Positions 32,668 to 43,930 are shown, counted from the first letter of the stretch. The stretch is DNA of 64,000 bases from Cepaea nemoralis (GCA_014155875.1 JACEFZ010003484.1:255001-319000), one strand, 5' to 3'. The notes: generated by a model not told the origin, from the letters alone. Numbers and translations are program-made.

Positions 32668-33180
32668 ATGAATTTAGAGGCCATGTGTTGCACATGCAGC
32701 ATAATCCCTTTCTCGGTCTGTCCAATTTACTCCAGAGGAAATCTAAAACCAATATGTTTGGAACAAGAACTTGTCATTAGGTTCAGAACCACACCGATTC
32801 CTATCCCAGCAGTAAAAGAGCCTGTACCTCTGAACGCCAAAATCAATTGTATTTACCAATTCACATGTAGGTGCCAGTTTACCTACATCGACAAAACAGA
32901 GCGGCAGCTGAACAAAAGAGTGTCTGAACACATACCTCAATGGTTCGACAAGATATTATACACAGGCGATGGGAGTCTAGTGGGGTCCACACACCGGAAG
33001 ATTCCCGCTTCAACAATTGCTAGGCATATGATAAAAAGCGGCCATGTGATCATAGAGATAGGGCCTTTCGCGTGTTGTTTAACACACAAACTACTCGCTT
33101 GTTAAAGTTTGCAGAAGCAATAATGATTAATCTACACAAGCCAGTTTTATGCAAACTGAAAGACATGTTAGTCTTTTAAA
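32668..33180 (+). pseudogene. Penelope-like element C-terminus: GIY-YIG endonuclease domain
   Basis: The frame 32668-33105 contains NCIYQFTCRC, then FTYIDKTERQLNKRVSEHIPQW, and later STIARHMIKSGHVI. This is the layout of the GIY-YIG endonuclease that follows RT in Penelope-like retroelements (Cys-rich linker, YIG, TER.L..R..EH, SSIARH..SGH). After a frameshift near 33103 the usual tail LKFAEAIMINLHKPVLCK ends at a stop at about 33179. The GIY motif reads CIY and YIG reads YID, so the nuclease core is altered. No RT domain is seen upstream; the copy is truncated. Confidence 0.82.
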
Positions 33181-33234
33181 ATTACCGTGGTAGACAATTG
33201 ACACTACTGTGCGAACATGTGTATATTTCTGCTT

Positions 33235-33370
33235 GAAGGATTTATCTAGTTATTTTACTTTACGTTGTGTGAATTCTGCAGTATGTACCTGACGAGATGC
33301 ACCGAAATATGCCATGCAATAAACCGTCCAACCTATTTTTTGTGTCTTCGTTATTCAAATCTTAAAAGTC
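33235..33370 (+). repeat. 3' terminal region of the Penelope-like element
   Basis: Lying directly downstream of the GIY-YIG frame, this segment recurs at the right edge of the window in both orientations (63826-63945 minus; 63946-64000 plus). All copies keep TATGTACCTGACGAGATGCA and CGAAA. Penelope-like elements have terminal repeats (pLTRs) that may be inverted, which fits. Confidence 0.7.
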
Positions 33371-33559
33371 GACAGGATCGAATTCATTGCACCGGGTGGT
33401 TATTGAGAGGTGAGTTTGTTGTGTTGACATTGGTAGGATTGAGTTAGTTGTGTGGTATTTGAGAGGAGACGAGGGCGTTGTATGATCATTGAGAGGCGGT
33501 GAGTGAGTTTAGAAGGTATGGGGTTGCTAACTCTGTAAAATAATTCAGCAACTCGATAT

Positions 33560-33745
33560 GACCAGGGGCGGGTTGTCAGTAATACAAGTACAGACCCTGA
33601 AGGCGCATTTGGTCACACGGTGCTAGACCCATATTTGCACAGATCAATCGCACTAGGTGAATGAAGTGGTCAGTATCTCGACGGCAGCCTTTACTTCCAA
33701 GACCCATTTTGGTACCAATGTTATAGGTACAAATGGTACCTAAGT
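33560..33745 (-). repeat. Dispersed repeat family D, copy without head
   Basis: Shares CGGTGCTAG, GTCAGTATC, TTACTTCC-AAGAC and TGGTAC in order with 55000-55245, whose tRNA-like head sets the minus orientation. Confidence 0.6.
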
Positions 33746-33766
33746 AATTCTGGGCCCAACTATGAT

Positions 33767-34015
33767 CTCCGTGGCGAATGAGTTACGGACGAGGTTCGTG
33801 ATCCCGTATACCCGCGTTCGAAACACAGCTACGCGTAATTTGACTGCAGACAGCGTTGCGCTGTTTTTTTTTTAAATTTATTTATCGAAATGATCGGGTG
33901 CCGGTCGTTCAGAAAGCAATGACAGTCTACTGAGCGTAAACCTGCCAAGACATCAACTAAAGCTAAAAATGCTGGGGTTGACTGCAAACGTCCTGTAAAG
34001 GATATGCAACTAACC
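33767..34015 (+). repeat. SINE family A, best-preserved copy
   Basis: Head with A-box-like GTGGCGAATGAGTTACGG (from 33771) and B-box-like GCGTTCGAAACAC (33814-33826) about 44 nt apart, as in a tRNA-type RNA polymerase III promoter. The body follows through CTGCAGACAGCGTTGCGC and TTCAGAAAGCAATGACAG, ending with CTGTAAAGGATATGCAAC. A short T run interrupts it at 33864. Confidence 0.8.
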
Positions 34016-34104
34016 TGTGAGCCCAGCCCATTTAAACAAATTAGTAAGCGCCCCGAAGGAATCAGACCCAAGACCACAACGGACGGATAAGACACGCCAT
34101 TACC

Positions 34105-34233
<129 letters not shown>

Positions 34234-34309
34234 GTCTTGCAGGGTTCGTCTCTGTAAATAACAATCACACACACAATTTCACAAACATACGTGAATTTAT
34301 TTCGTGACC

Positions 34310-35096
34310 CGCTATATAAAACTCAATCAGTAACTTAGTTTTGAGCAGGCCTCTATACCCAAGGAAGTGTAAATCAGTCAGTCGATTAAGCTACTGGAAC
34401 GACCGCTCCAGCATTAGTAATATGAATTACGAGTCCCAGGCCATGGAAGTGAACTCAATGACGAGATGTCGACAGACCGCATAATCCATTTGGATGTTAT
34501 TTATCTTATAGAATTGGCCAGCAATCTCGGAACTCCAGTTATCTCGCCTCCCGAAAGACTTTATTATTTGTCTCAAATTTGCAAATTGTAAAAATATTGT
34601 GGAATGGGTGAATTACATGGGCTCAATTGAGCTAACGAGCCAATGACACGAAGTTGTGCCCCTCTGGTCTGCCATTTTGGCTTTTCGATCGTCCTGGTCG
34701 ATGGCATAACGCCCGGGAACTTGGCTACCGGGGGGCCAAACATCCCCATTAGCCAACATCGTCCCTCTCTTGACTCCCGTACATCATTTTCCATCTTTTA
34801 ACGCGAGATTGACTTGTGTGTCCGCGTTCAGGGAAATTTGATGCAATTCCAGCATCAATAGAAGCATGATTTGGAACGTGTTCTGAGATTATTGCCGAAG
34901 AAAGGATAACGATTTGCCCGGCCAGTGCCAGGTTTTGTCATTCTGCTTGTTAATCCGAAATTGGTCTTTTATTAAGAATTTCCACGGCATTCCCTTCTCC
35001 CTGGCCTTGCTCATCTTCCAATGTTATCCTCTCAGTTGCCAATTGGCAATTATGTTTTGTTATAGATTAGGCACTTTATGGCAGATGTTTAAATTT
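34310..35096. promoter_or_regulatory. Unique non-repetitive block; candidate conserved non-coding element
   Basis: Nearly 800 bp of balanced, non-repetitive sequence with no mobile-element termini. It includes TTAATCC (bicoid/Otx-type site) near 34953, TTATTAAG, and an inverted CAATTGGCAATTA near 35040. The small frames inside have no motif. I infer possible regulatory DNA for the nearby homeobox locus; the sequence alone does not prove it. Confidence 0.3.
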
Positions 35097-35450
35097 ACGT
35101 TGTAAGTACTTAGCTCAGGAATAATTTGTTGTTGTCGACGCTGTCAGTGCTTAGTTAAGGAAGAATTTGTTGTTGTTGACGCTGTAAGTACTTAGTTAAG
35201 GAAGAATTTATTGTTGTTGACGCTGTAAGTACTTAGTTAAGGAAGAATTTATTGTTGTTGACGCTGTAAGAACTTAGTTAAGGAAGAATTTATTGTTGTT
35301 GACGCTGTAAGTACTTAGTTAAGGAAGAATTTATTGTTGTTGACGCTGTAAGTACTTAGTTAAGGAAGAATTTATTGTTGTTGACGCTGTAAGAACTTAG
35401 TTAAGGAAGAATTTGTTGTAGCTGACGCTCTAAGTACTTAGTTAAGAAAG
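35097..35450. repeat. 41-bp minisatellite, about 8 copies
   Basis: Unit ACGCTGTAAGTACTTAG, then TTAAGGAAGAATT, then TATTGTTGTTG. Units alternate GTACTTAG and GAACTTAG. A lone degraded unit recurs near 35600-35650. Confidence 0.95.
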
Positions 35451-35773
35451 AATGCTAGATAGTCGTGGTTCCAACTTTATGGAAAATTGCCGCCCCATTA
35501 TGCTCCGTTCCTGTGCAAGTGACTATAACACAAAATGCTCCTAACTGATGTGAAAAGTCAAACAGACAGGAGTCTCGACAAACCATGAGCCGGTATAACT
35601 TAAGGAAGAGTGTGTTGTTGCTGAAGCTGTATGTACTTAGTTAAGTAAGCATTTGTTGTATGAGATTTTCAGTGATAGTACATGTTAGGATTTCTAGCTC
35701 GATGCATTCTTTATCAAACAACGGAACAAATATTGATTAACACCACACTCGTCTAGCTTGAACAAGTAACAGA

Positions 35774-36166
35774 GGGGAGGGGGGAGGCTGCGTGGTCTCG
35801 AGGTATGGTGTCCGCCTCGAGTGCTGGAGGTCCAGGGTTCAAGTCCCGGTGAGGACCGGGATTTTTTTCACGTGGACTTGTAATAATACCATTGCCCCTG
35901 GTCTCTGGGTAGTGAGATCGGACGCCCGTGTGTATTGTTGCGCACGTAAAAATTCCCTTGGCAGTTGGAAATCAAAAAGAGTAGCCTAACGGCGCTGTCG
36001 GGTAAAATTTCGAGTTAAAAATCTACCCAAAGTATTTCAGGATCCACGTCGGTGCTACGGAGTTCGTGCACTGAGCTGAGTTTCTCCAGACTCAGGTTTT
36101 AGTTAGGAGGAAAACGGAGCAACTTATGGACACCATGTTGATCCATCGACTGAACTAAACTAAACT
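35774..36166 (+). mobile_element. tRNA-derived SINE with LINE-like 3' end
   Basis: A tRNA-type head has an A box TGGTCTCGAGG (35793-35803) and B box GGTTCAAGTCCC (35836-35847). A body follows, then a 20-bp stretch at 36051-36070 identical to the 5' UTR of the nested LINE (9774-9793). The 3' end matches that LINE's 3' end (GAGCAACTTATGGAC at 36117-36131, then GATCCATCGACT and an AACTAA tail). Flanking duplications GAACAAGTAACAGA (35760-35773) and GAACAAGCAACAGA (36167-36180) differ by one base. It would be transcribed by RNA polymerase III and mobilised in trans by the LINE. Confidence 0.88.
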
Positions 36167-36180
36167 GAACAAGCAACAGA

Positions 36181-36800
36181 ACAATTCTAGATTCACCAGG
36201 TAACTGACCATTCTAGATTCACCAAGTAGCCTACAATTATAGATACACCAAGCAACTGACAATTCTAGATTCACCAAGTAGCCTACAATTCTAGATACAC
36301 CAAGCAACTGACAATTCTAGATTCACCAAGTAACTGACAATTCTAGATTCACCAAGTAACTGACAATTCTATCTTTAGAAAGCAGCTGACCCATTCTTGT
36401 TTCATCAAACAAGTGAAGAAAGTCAGCATTACCAACTAATTGGACACATTCAGCTTTGCCAAGTAACTGGACAATTCCAGAGTTACTAAGTAAATTAATC
36501 ATTCTACCCTTACCAGTCAACTGAGCAATTCTAATTTTGCAGAGCAACTGAACAACTCTAGTGTTACCAAACACTTGAACAATTCTGGCGTTACAAGTAA
36601 AAAAACAATTCTAGGGTTACCAAGTAAAGGAACCATTCTAATTTCCAGAGCAACTGCATAATTATAAATGTTACTAAGCAGCTGAATAACTCTAGATTTA
36701 TAAAACAGCTAAAAATATCTAGATTAATGAAACACCACAGCAATTCTAGATGTATAACACAGTTCTACAATTCTAGATTTATGAAACAACTGCTGTGACT
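36181..36800. repeat. 26-bp minisatellite decaying to a looser motif
   Basis: Unit ACAATTCTAGATTCACC, then AAGTAACTG, regular to about 36380. After that, CAATTCTAG-type words continue with irregular 28-35 bp spacing to 36800. Confidence 0.9.
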
Positions 36801-37400
36801 ACATTAAGACATTGTAATCAGGTTGAACCAAGAGGTGAAGGAAAAACGCTGGCGCTGGATGGGACACGCAAGGAGAAAAGCTGGAGACAATATAACTAGA
36901 CACTCTCTTGTCAATGGCACCAATACTAAAGAACACACATATATCTATAGTTACTAAGAAACACTCTAAACCGCAGTCTTCCTACCAACTCTATGTTACA
37001 AATGCCAAACCTGGACAATCACAGAAAAAGATAAATGAAAAATCACAACAGGAATGAGATTCCTGAGAAGAATACTCAGTATATCAAGAAAAGATAAAAT
37101 CAGAAATGAAGAAATCAGGACTAAAGTGGGGGTTATAGCAGCGCGAGATTTTATTATAAAGCAGCAAGTCAAATGGTTTGGCCATGCAAGTAGGTTACCA
37201 ACTAACAGTATACCATAACAAGCAATGCTGTACAGACCAAATGGAAGCAGAGGAAGAGGTCGACCACGTAAGCGATGGACGGATGGAATAGCATAGTCCA
37301 TGCGAATATCGATACACGAAGCCCATAAGCGGGCACTCTCCCGCTGTTTATATTTCACCTCGACTCCGAAAAGTACAAGAGGAACACGATGAGATGATGA
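36800..37400 (+). pseudogene. LINE C-terminal remnant
   Basis: Conceptual translation with frameshifts gives EKRWRWMGHARRK and NITRHSL (36840-36905), then API-LKNTH, TKKHSK and FLRRILSISRKDKIRNEE, then KVGVIAARDFIIKQQVKW, FGHASRLPTNSIP and RPNGSRGRGRPRKRW (to about 37290). It is the same family as 53160-53720. These are the post-RT sequences of a LINE; no catalytic domain remains. Confidence 0.8.
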
Positions 37401-37790
37401 AATGAGACTCTCTTGTCTGGAAACCACAAGACGAACGAAATAGTGGCAGACCTAAAACACACGGAGAAGAGAATTACAAACAGAGATGAGTAACGTTGGC
37501 AGACATGGGGGGGGGGGGATCTGTCGGAGTAAATTATAAGACGTCGTGCGTAGTTTAGACAAGGGCATATGCCCAGATGGAGGAGAAAAGGGCAGAAGGA
37601 GAATAAGAAGCAGCAAATTGACTTAACAAGTGTGCGAGTTGTCTCAGAGGCGTCAGCATCATTTCCGTCACTGTCTCCAAAGAAAAACATAATTGATACT
37701 GCCCCCTCCCCCACCATACCACCCCGAACCACATTCTTTCTGTCGCAATGTCTTCTAGAAAACATTCTGACTGCTCCTGTCTCGAAGACC
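37401..37790. other. Unannotated sequence
   Basis: Includes a short G run at 37508 and no recognisable gene. Frames across it on either strand lack motifs. Confidence 0.5.
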
Positions 37791-38395
37791 ACACCCCGAC
37801 TGTCCATGTTTCCCAGACCACATCCCGACTGTCCATGTCTCCCAGACAACATCCCGACTGTCCATGTCTCTAAGACAACATCCTGACTGTCCATGTCCCC
37901 CAGACAACATCCCGACTGTCCGTGTCTCTAAGACAACATCCTGACTGTCCATGTCCCCCAGACAACATCCTGACTGTCCGTGTCTCTAAGACAACATCCC
38001 GACTGTCCGTGTCTCTAAGACAACATCCTGACTGTCCGTGTCTCTAAGACAACATCCTGACTGTCCGTGTCTCTAAGACAACATCCCGACCACTCATGTG
38101 CCCAAGACCAAATCCCGACTGTCCATGTCTCAAAGTCAACATCCCGACTGTCCGTGTCTCCAAGACCACATCCCTACCACCCATGTCCCCCAGACAACAT
38201 CCCGACTGTCCGTGTCTCTAAGACAACATCCCGACCACCCATGTGCCCAAGACCAAATCCTGACTGTCTATGTCTCAAAGTCAACATCCCGACTGTCCGT
38301 GTCTCCAAGACCACATCCCTACCACCCATGTGCCCAAGACCACATCCCGACCACCCATGTCTCCAAGACCAAATCCTTATCGTCCTTATTTTTAC
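37790..38395. repeat. 29-bp minisatellite, about 20 copies
   Basis: Unit CCCGACTGTCCATGTCT, then CTAAGACAACAT. Later units replace the core with CCACCCATGTGCCC and ACCACATC variants, forming mixed pairs. Open frames rich in Pro/Thr/Ser are artefacts. Confidence 0.95.
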
Positions 38396-38570
38396 CAGAG
38401 CCCAACCCCACCATTCATGTGCATCTGTATGGATGTGTATATTAAACAAGAACAATGAAATGATGCCGAAACTGGAAGAAATGGTAATGTGGTGTTTGCA
38501 AAATGTGCAGAGAATGTCGTGGGTATAGAAGACATCAAACCATTGAGAAAGGTGAAGACAGACGTGCTAC

Positions 38571-39110
38571 GTGCAGAAATTTAAAAAAAAATATGAAGCA
38601 CCTGATGGATCTTTCCCCAAACACGCTGGTTTGATGGGAAACGAGCAAGCTGACAGATTGGCAGGGTCTGCATGGCTGGACTGGGTATTGTGCACGATAA
38701 GGCAGGCGTGGTTAAGGCCCTTTAGAAACATGTATAGTGTAGAAGACCGGATACATCATCTTTGCCTGAAGGGAATGGTGCGATAGGCTGCGCCAGATGA
38801 TCTGGTTCACGATTAGTATTGCGAGGAAACGCCAAACGTACACATAATCAGAATGGTACCATTAGAATTGAGACGCTTGGCTGGCTATTGGTGATCAGGA
38901 CGGATGACGTATGGGGACATCTCGAGGGCTGTGATATCAGTTCTTGGCTAGACTCCACTCGCTGGACTACTGAGTGTTGGAGAAGTTACTTGATCGCTGA
39001 TCATAACTACACGGTAAAGACTAACTATGAGGCACATCAAGAAATAGATGGGATAAAGAAATTTGCGTCGCGTGGGGAAAATACTGAGTAAGAACAGCAA
39101 ATGGTGTCAG
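38571..39110 (+). pseudogene. RNase H-type LINE C-terminal remnant
   Basis: 38610-38786 encodes HAGLMGNEQADRLAGSA, the last RNase H motif, then RQAWLRPFRNMYSVEDRIHH. After a frameshift, 38819-39091 gives THNQNGTIRIETLGWLLVIR and WGHLEGCDISSW. The order (RNase H end, then a Trp-rich tail) matches I-superfamily LINEs. It is a different family from the nested LINE. Confidence 0.8.
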
Positions 39111-39269
39111 AAAGATGTATGTGAGAAAATGTAAACAACTGGGTTACAAATAATAATATGACCAACACCAACTTCATCATACCATCAATTACAGAGAGGA
39201 TTTGACAGTCAGTATCGCGATGTGTCCTTCAGACGAGGAAAATGGGGAAGAGACGGAAGCAATGCATTG

Positions 39270-39875
39270 ACATCATGACAGTTTTCTTGATATTTGGGAA
39301 TCATCTGAAAGAAAACTATATTTCCAGCTGATAAAACTCAGGGATTATAACAAGAGTCGCTACGGGGAGCGTAGCCTTTTGCTAGATGGACAATATACTG
39401 ACCAATAAAAAGACGTCAACTGCAACGAGGAAAAGAGTGTTGAAGTACTCTATATAACCTGCATTTTTGTATGGATGTGAAGCGTGGACAATGAGCAGAC
39501 CAGCGTGAAAACACCTAATAGCAGTGGAAATATGATTTCTGAGGAAAATGCAAATAATACTATTGACTGGGAGAAAAAGCAATGACAAAGTCTTACAAGA
39601 AACACATGAAAAACGTAAATTGATTAGAGAAATTATAAGTCGACAGTCAAAATATTTGGACACGTTGTAAAAAGAAATAAAGTAGAGAACTTGGTGACAA
39701 CTGGCAAGATTGAAGGGAAAAGTACAAAGGGAAGGCAGAGAAGTAAACATATGGATGCCTTGGCCAAGAGGTGTGGTCGCGACAAGAACACAGAGCTGAT
39801 CCACGACTTCGGTGACCTTGCGAGATGGCGAAACATGACAGACCTCGCTTATCCGCATGGCACATGATGATGATG
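39270..39875 (+). pseudogene. LINE C-terminal remnant
   Basis: On the plus strand a degenerate frame reads KYFGHVVKRNKVENL, then TGKIEGKSTKGRQR, then ALAKRCG and DLARWRNMT ending near 39867. These are the GKIEGKR-type post-RT sequences of LINEs. It is related to 53885-54115. Confidence 0.75.
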
Positions 39876-40154
39876 AGATCTCAAAGACCGTGCTGGTTTA
39901 CTCTTGTTAGTTGTAGGATGCCTCTCTTTAGGGTTTCACGTCCTGCTAGATTGTATTGTTCTGTTAATTCCATGCAATAGTAAAACAATTCTCGTCATCA
40001 AGTGCCATGTGGATCAGCGTGGGAGGGTAGTGATGCGCATCACAAGACTGTTAGATCAGGTTCTGGTTAGGATTATATCTTGTGTCCACGCCATCCGTTT
40101 ATTTATCTCATTGTCTTCCCTGTGCTCTGACCCCATCAGTTTTGCCAGTTGCCT

Positions 40155-41228
40155 CTAAGTTGCCTCTAAGACCACAACATCCGCAACATCCATGTCACAG
40201 ATCACGACATCCGCAACATCCATGTCATAAAACACGACATCCGCAACATTCATGTCACAGATCACGACATCCGCAACATTCATGTCACAGATCACGATAT
40301 CCGCAACATTCATGTCACAGATCACGACATCCGCAACATTCATGTCACAGATGACGATATCCGCAACATCCATGTCATAAAACACGACATCCGCAACATC
40401 CATGTCATAAAACACGACATCCGCAACATTCATGTCACAGATTACGACATCCGCAACATTCATGTCACAGATTACGACATCCGCAACATTCATGTCACAG
40501 ATTACGACATCCGCAACATTCATGTCACAGATCACGATATTCGCAACATTCATGTCACAGATCACGATATCCGCAACATTCATGTCACAGATCACGATAT
40601 CCGCAACATTCATGTCACAGATCACGACATCCGCAACATTCATGTCACAGATCACGATATCCGCAACATTCATGTCACAGATCACGATATCCGCAACATT
40701 CATGTCACAGATCACGATATCCGCAACATTCATGTCACAGATCACGACATCCGCAACATTCATGTCACAGATCACGACATCCGCAACATTCATGTCACAG
40801 ATCACGATATCCGCAACATTCATGTCACAGATCACGACATCCGCAACATTCATGTCACAGATCACGACATCCGCAACATTCATGTCACAGATCACGATAT
40901 CCGCAACATTCATGTCACAGATCACGATATCCGCAACATTCATGTCACAGATCACGACATCCGCAACATTCATGTCACAGATCACGATATCCGCAACATT
41001 CATGTCACAGATCACGACATCCGCAACATTCATGTCACAGATCACGACATCCGCAACATTCATGTCACAGATCACGATATCCGCAACATTCATGTCACAG
41101 ATCACGACATCCGCAACATTCATGTCACAGATCACGATATCCGCAACATTCATGTCATAAAACACGACATCCGCAACATCCATGTCACAGATCACGACAT
41201 CCGCAACATCCATGTCACAGATCACCCG
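40155..41228. repeat. 30-bp satellite array S2, about 35 units
   Basis: Unit CACGACATCCGCAACATT, then CATGTCACAGAT. Two variants (ACGACATCC and ACGATATCC) are mixed, and TCATAAAACACG variants sit at both ends, suggesting homogenisation from the middle. Period 30, the same as S1. It is open on both strands because the unit is a multiple of 3; I do not call it coding. Confidence 0.97.
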
Positions 41229-41359
41229 AGGCGAACACCATACCTTGAGACTACTCTGCCCCCTACCGTATATAATCTATATTTAATAATATAATTGAAG
41301 TGTAATGAGAAATCAAGGAAATTTGAGCTGAATCGCCATCAGAGAACATAACATCAACA

Positions 41360-41640
41360 CCATTCGGAGGGCAGCATAGCCGAAAGTATAAGAGCGTTCG
41401 CTCTTAAACTTGCGGTACGCTGATTTCAGGGTAGCTGGTTCAAGCCTTACACGGTTGAACTGAAATAGTTGTCTTCTTGTCCTTGACCTTAAAATCCTAA
41501 TTTAAATGTAAGTCAGATATCAGGGTGGCCTGATGGCGAGGGACACTGGTAATATCATAAAAGCCAATCCACACAGAAACATCAGCCCATTGCACTTTCC
41601 AGTAGTAACAACTACTAGTGGTGATAGCACGTGTATGGAC
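41360..41640 (+). repeat. SINE family B copy 1
   Basis: tRNA-like head with GCATAGCCGAAAGTATAAG (A-box region, from 41373) and B box GCTGGTTCAAGCC (41434-41446). The body contains TTGTCCTTGACC, GGCGAGGGACACTGGTAATA and CAATCCACACA. It shares body and head with the three other copies. Confidence 0.8.
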
Positions 41641-41879
41641 TACACTCGATTTCAAAGCGATCATGCGGAAGAAACAACACCCAGAGATATGATGATATTA
41701 CAGTGTTGACTGTGTGCGATGGCTGGGATCTGCAGTATTTGCTGGATGCGATTGTTGCACACAGGGAGCAACTTGTCTCGGCGTTGGGTTGTAAGAAAGT
41801 GTAGTTTATGGTCATCTCCAAGAGGGAGGAGATGCCACTACATGTTTCTATTGCTCTCGGTCGCTTTTTAATTCAAATT

Positions 41880-42130
41880 TATTCCATACACGCTACTTCT
41901 ATTAGCACTAGACTGAATTTTGCATTTGGATTAACTTTCCATGTTTACCAGTGTCCCTCGCCATCTGACAAACCCACCCCAACTATAGATGCACTTATAA
42001 TTTGCGTCCCCAAGTCAAAGACGAGAAGTCAACAATTTACTCAAGCTGACCGGTGTAGGAGTTGAACTCCCTACCTCATCATCAGCACACCGGATGTTTA
42101 AGAACGAAAGCAATTATCACTTCGGTCCTG
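41880..42130 (-). repeat. SINE family B copy 2
   Basis: Reverse complement of the family. B-box GGAGTTCAACTCC lies at about 42071-42058; the body contains GACTTCTCGTCTTTGACTTG and GGCGAGGGACACTGGTAA. The head is at the right. Confidence 0.8.
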
Positions 42131-42349
42131 CCGACGTTTACACCACAATATGATATCCAGGCCTTTACATGCCATGAGTGAGTGATATATGTATGAGGAT
42201 ATTCTTCTTCTGCGTTCATCCGGAGTGTGTTATTTTTTTTTTCCAGATGTAATTGCGTTGTGCCAAGTTTATTTGCGCCTTTGGGCCGATACATCCGACT
42301 TCAGCGGGTGTTTGTTGATCGGGTTAACCTTTCCGGGTATGAGGGTATG

Positions 42350-42479
42350 ATTGTGTGTATGTGTGTTTGTATGCGTGTGATGATGCGTGTATGTGAGCAT
42401 GATTTTTGTGTGTGAGTAGGAAGTTGGATGTAATTGTTTGTGTGCGTGCGTGCGTGCGTGCGTGCGCGCACGCGTGCGT

Positions 42480-42528
<49 letters not shown>

Positions 42529-42530
42529 GT
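42350..42530. repeat. (TG)n microsatellite with (CGTG)n core
   Basis: Interrupted TG repeats, a (TGCG)n stretch near 42445, and a pure 50-bp TG run to 42525. The alternating purine-pyrimidine tract can adopt Z-DNA. Confidence 0.95.
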
Positions 42531-42894
42531 CTAGAAAATATAAAGACATACAACTTTAAACCCCAGCGATTGTACTTGCTATGGAACAACATCGATCTTT
42601 GACTTGCCATTTATAAAACTTTTTGATCCAAAACATACAAGTATTTTTAGTTTTATCAACACAATCAAATTTATTTTCTCATAAAAGTGAATGAACATAC
42701 AAGTAATGTGTGGTCACGTGTGGGTTGGATCCTTGTCCTGAAAGATAAGAAATCCGCTTTCACCTACAGAATCCTAGATGGTGTTCTGGTTGTGTCGGTT
42801 TAGCTTTCAATGGTTCAATCACCAGAGTCGCATAATTATTGTGTCTGAAACAGTACAAGTCTAGGCTTGACCCAGCCTGTACGTCTTCATCAGC

Positions 42895-43386
42895 ATCATC
42901 ACCATCCCTCCTTCTCCTCCTCGTCGTCGTCGTCCTCCTCCTCCTCTTCTTCTTCTTCTTCTTCTTCTTCTTCTTCTTCTTCTTCTTCTTCTTCTTCTTC
43001 TTCTTCTTCTTCTTCTTTTCCTTCTTCTTCTTCTTCTTCTTCTTCTTCTTCTTCTTCTTCTTCTTCTTCTTCTTCTTCTTCTTCTTCTTCTTCTTCTTCT
43101 TCTTCTTCTTCTTCTTCTTCTTCTTCTTCTTCTTCTTCTTCTTCTTCTTCTTCTCCTTCTCCTTCTCCTTCTTCTTCTTCTTCTTCTTCTTGTTCTTGTT
43201 CTTCTTCTTCTTCTTCTTCTTCTTCTTCTTCTTCTTCTTCTTCTTCTTCTTCTTCTTCTTCTTCTTCTTCTTCTTCTTCTTCTTCTTCTTCTTCTTCTTC
43301 TTCTTTTTCTTCTCCTTCTCCTTCTTCTTCTCCTTCTCCTTCTTCTTCTTCTTCTTCTTCTTCTTCTTCTTCTTCTTCTTCTTCTT

Positions 43387-43472
<86 letters not shown>

Positions 43473-43475
43473 CAT
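42895..43475. repeat. (CTT)n / (ATT)n trinucleotide expansion
   Basis: About 510 bp of CTT triplets with CTC and TTT interruptions, followed by about 60 bp of ATT. It equals (GAA)n on the other strand. Artefactual poly-Phe, poly-Ser and poly-Arg frames cover it. Confidence 0.98.
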
Positions 43476-43492
43476 TATTATTTTCGTCTCCT

Positions 43493-43735
43493 ATTGGAAA
43501 ATTTCCGTGGCGAAAGTCTTACGGACGCATTTCATAATCCCGCATACAGCGTTCGAAACACAGCTGCAATTTGGCAGTTTTATTATTTTTTTTTTAAATG
43601 AAAATGACTGCTGGTTGTTCAGACATCAATGGTAAACTACTGAACGTAAAATTACCAAGAGATCACAAAAAGTAAAATAAATACGGAGTTGACTGCTACG
43701 TCCTGTAAAGAATATGCAACTAACAAATGGAGTAT
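43493..43735 (+). repeat. SINE family A copy
   Basis: Head GTGGCGAAAGTCTTACGGAC and GCGTTCGAAACACAGCTG, body with GGTTGTTCAGACATCAATGG, end CCTGTAAAGAATATGCAAC. It sits directly after the ATT tract. Confidence 0.78.
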
Positions 43736-43769
43736 TGCCAAGTTGCCAAGCCCACTGTAGACGTATTCA

Positions 43770-43930
43770 TGGGTAGTTGGACTTTGCACCTATGATTTTC
43801 TACAGGACGAGGCACCTAGTCTCAAACCAACCCTTCTTAGTTGCCTATTGTGACACTCATGGCAGATTACAGTGTTGCTATTCTATGTTTCATAATTATC
43901 CGGGAACATTCTCGAAAGGAGAGGCCATCA
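43770..43930. repeat. Dispersed SINE-body-like module
   Basis: CTTAGTTGCCTATTGTGACA, then CTCATGGCAG, and TGTTGCTATTC resemble the module at 29255-29315 in the same order. No promoter boxes are preserved. Confidence 0.45.

Noticed and set aside
35793..35850. Functional tRNA gene
   Set aside because: A and B boxes are present, but the acceptor stem is not paired and the segment is the head of a SINE with flanking duplications. The same applies to the heads at 7110, 8213, 41434, 55190 and 62366.
37355..37894. 179-codon minus frame as a gene
   Set aside because: It is a composite of the antisense of a LINE remnant, an unannotated stretch and a 29-bp minisatellite.
40155..41225. 356-codon minus frame of NVADVVICDM repeats as a structural protein, or the array as a CRISPR
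   Set aside because: It is a head-to-tail satellite with no unique spacers and equal openness on both strands. CRISPR arrays need non-repetitive spacers and do not occur in animal genomes.
42839..43601. Poly-Phe, poly-Ser and poly-Arg frames
   Set aside because: CTT/ATT triplet expansion; same artefact on both strands.
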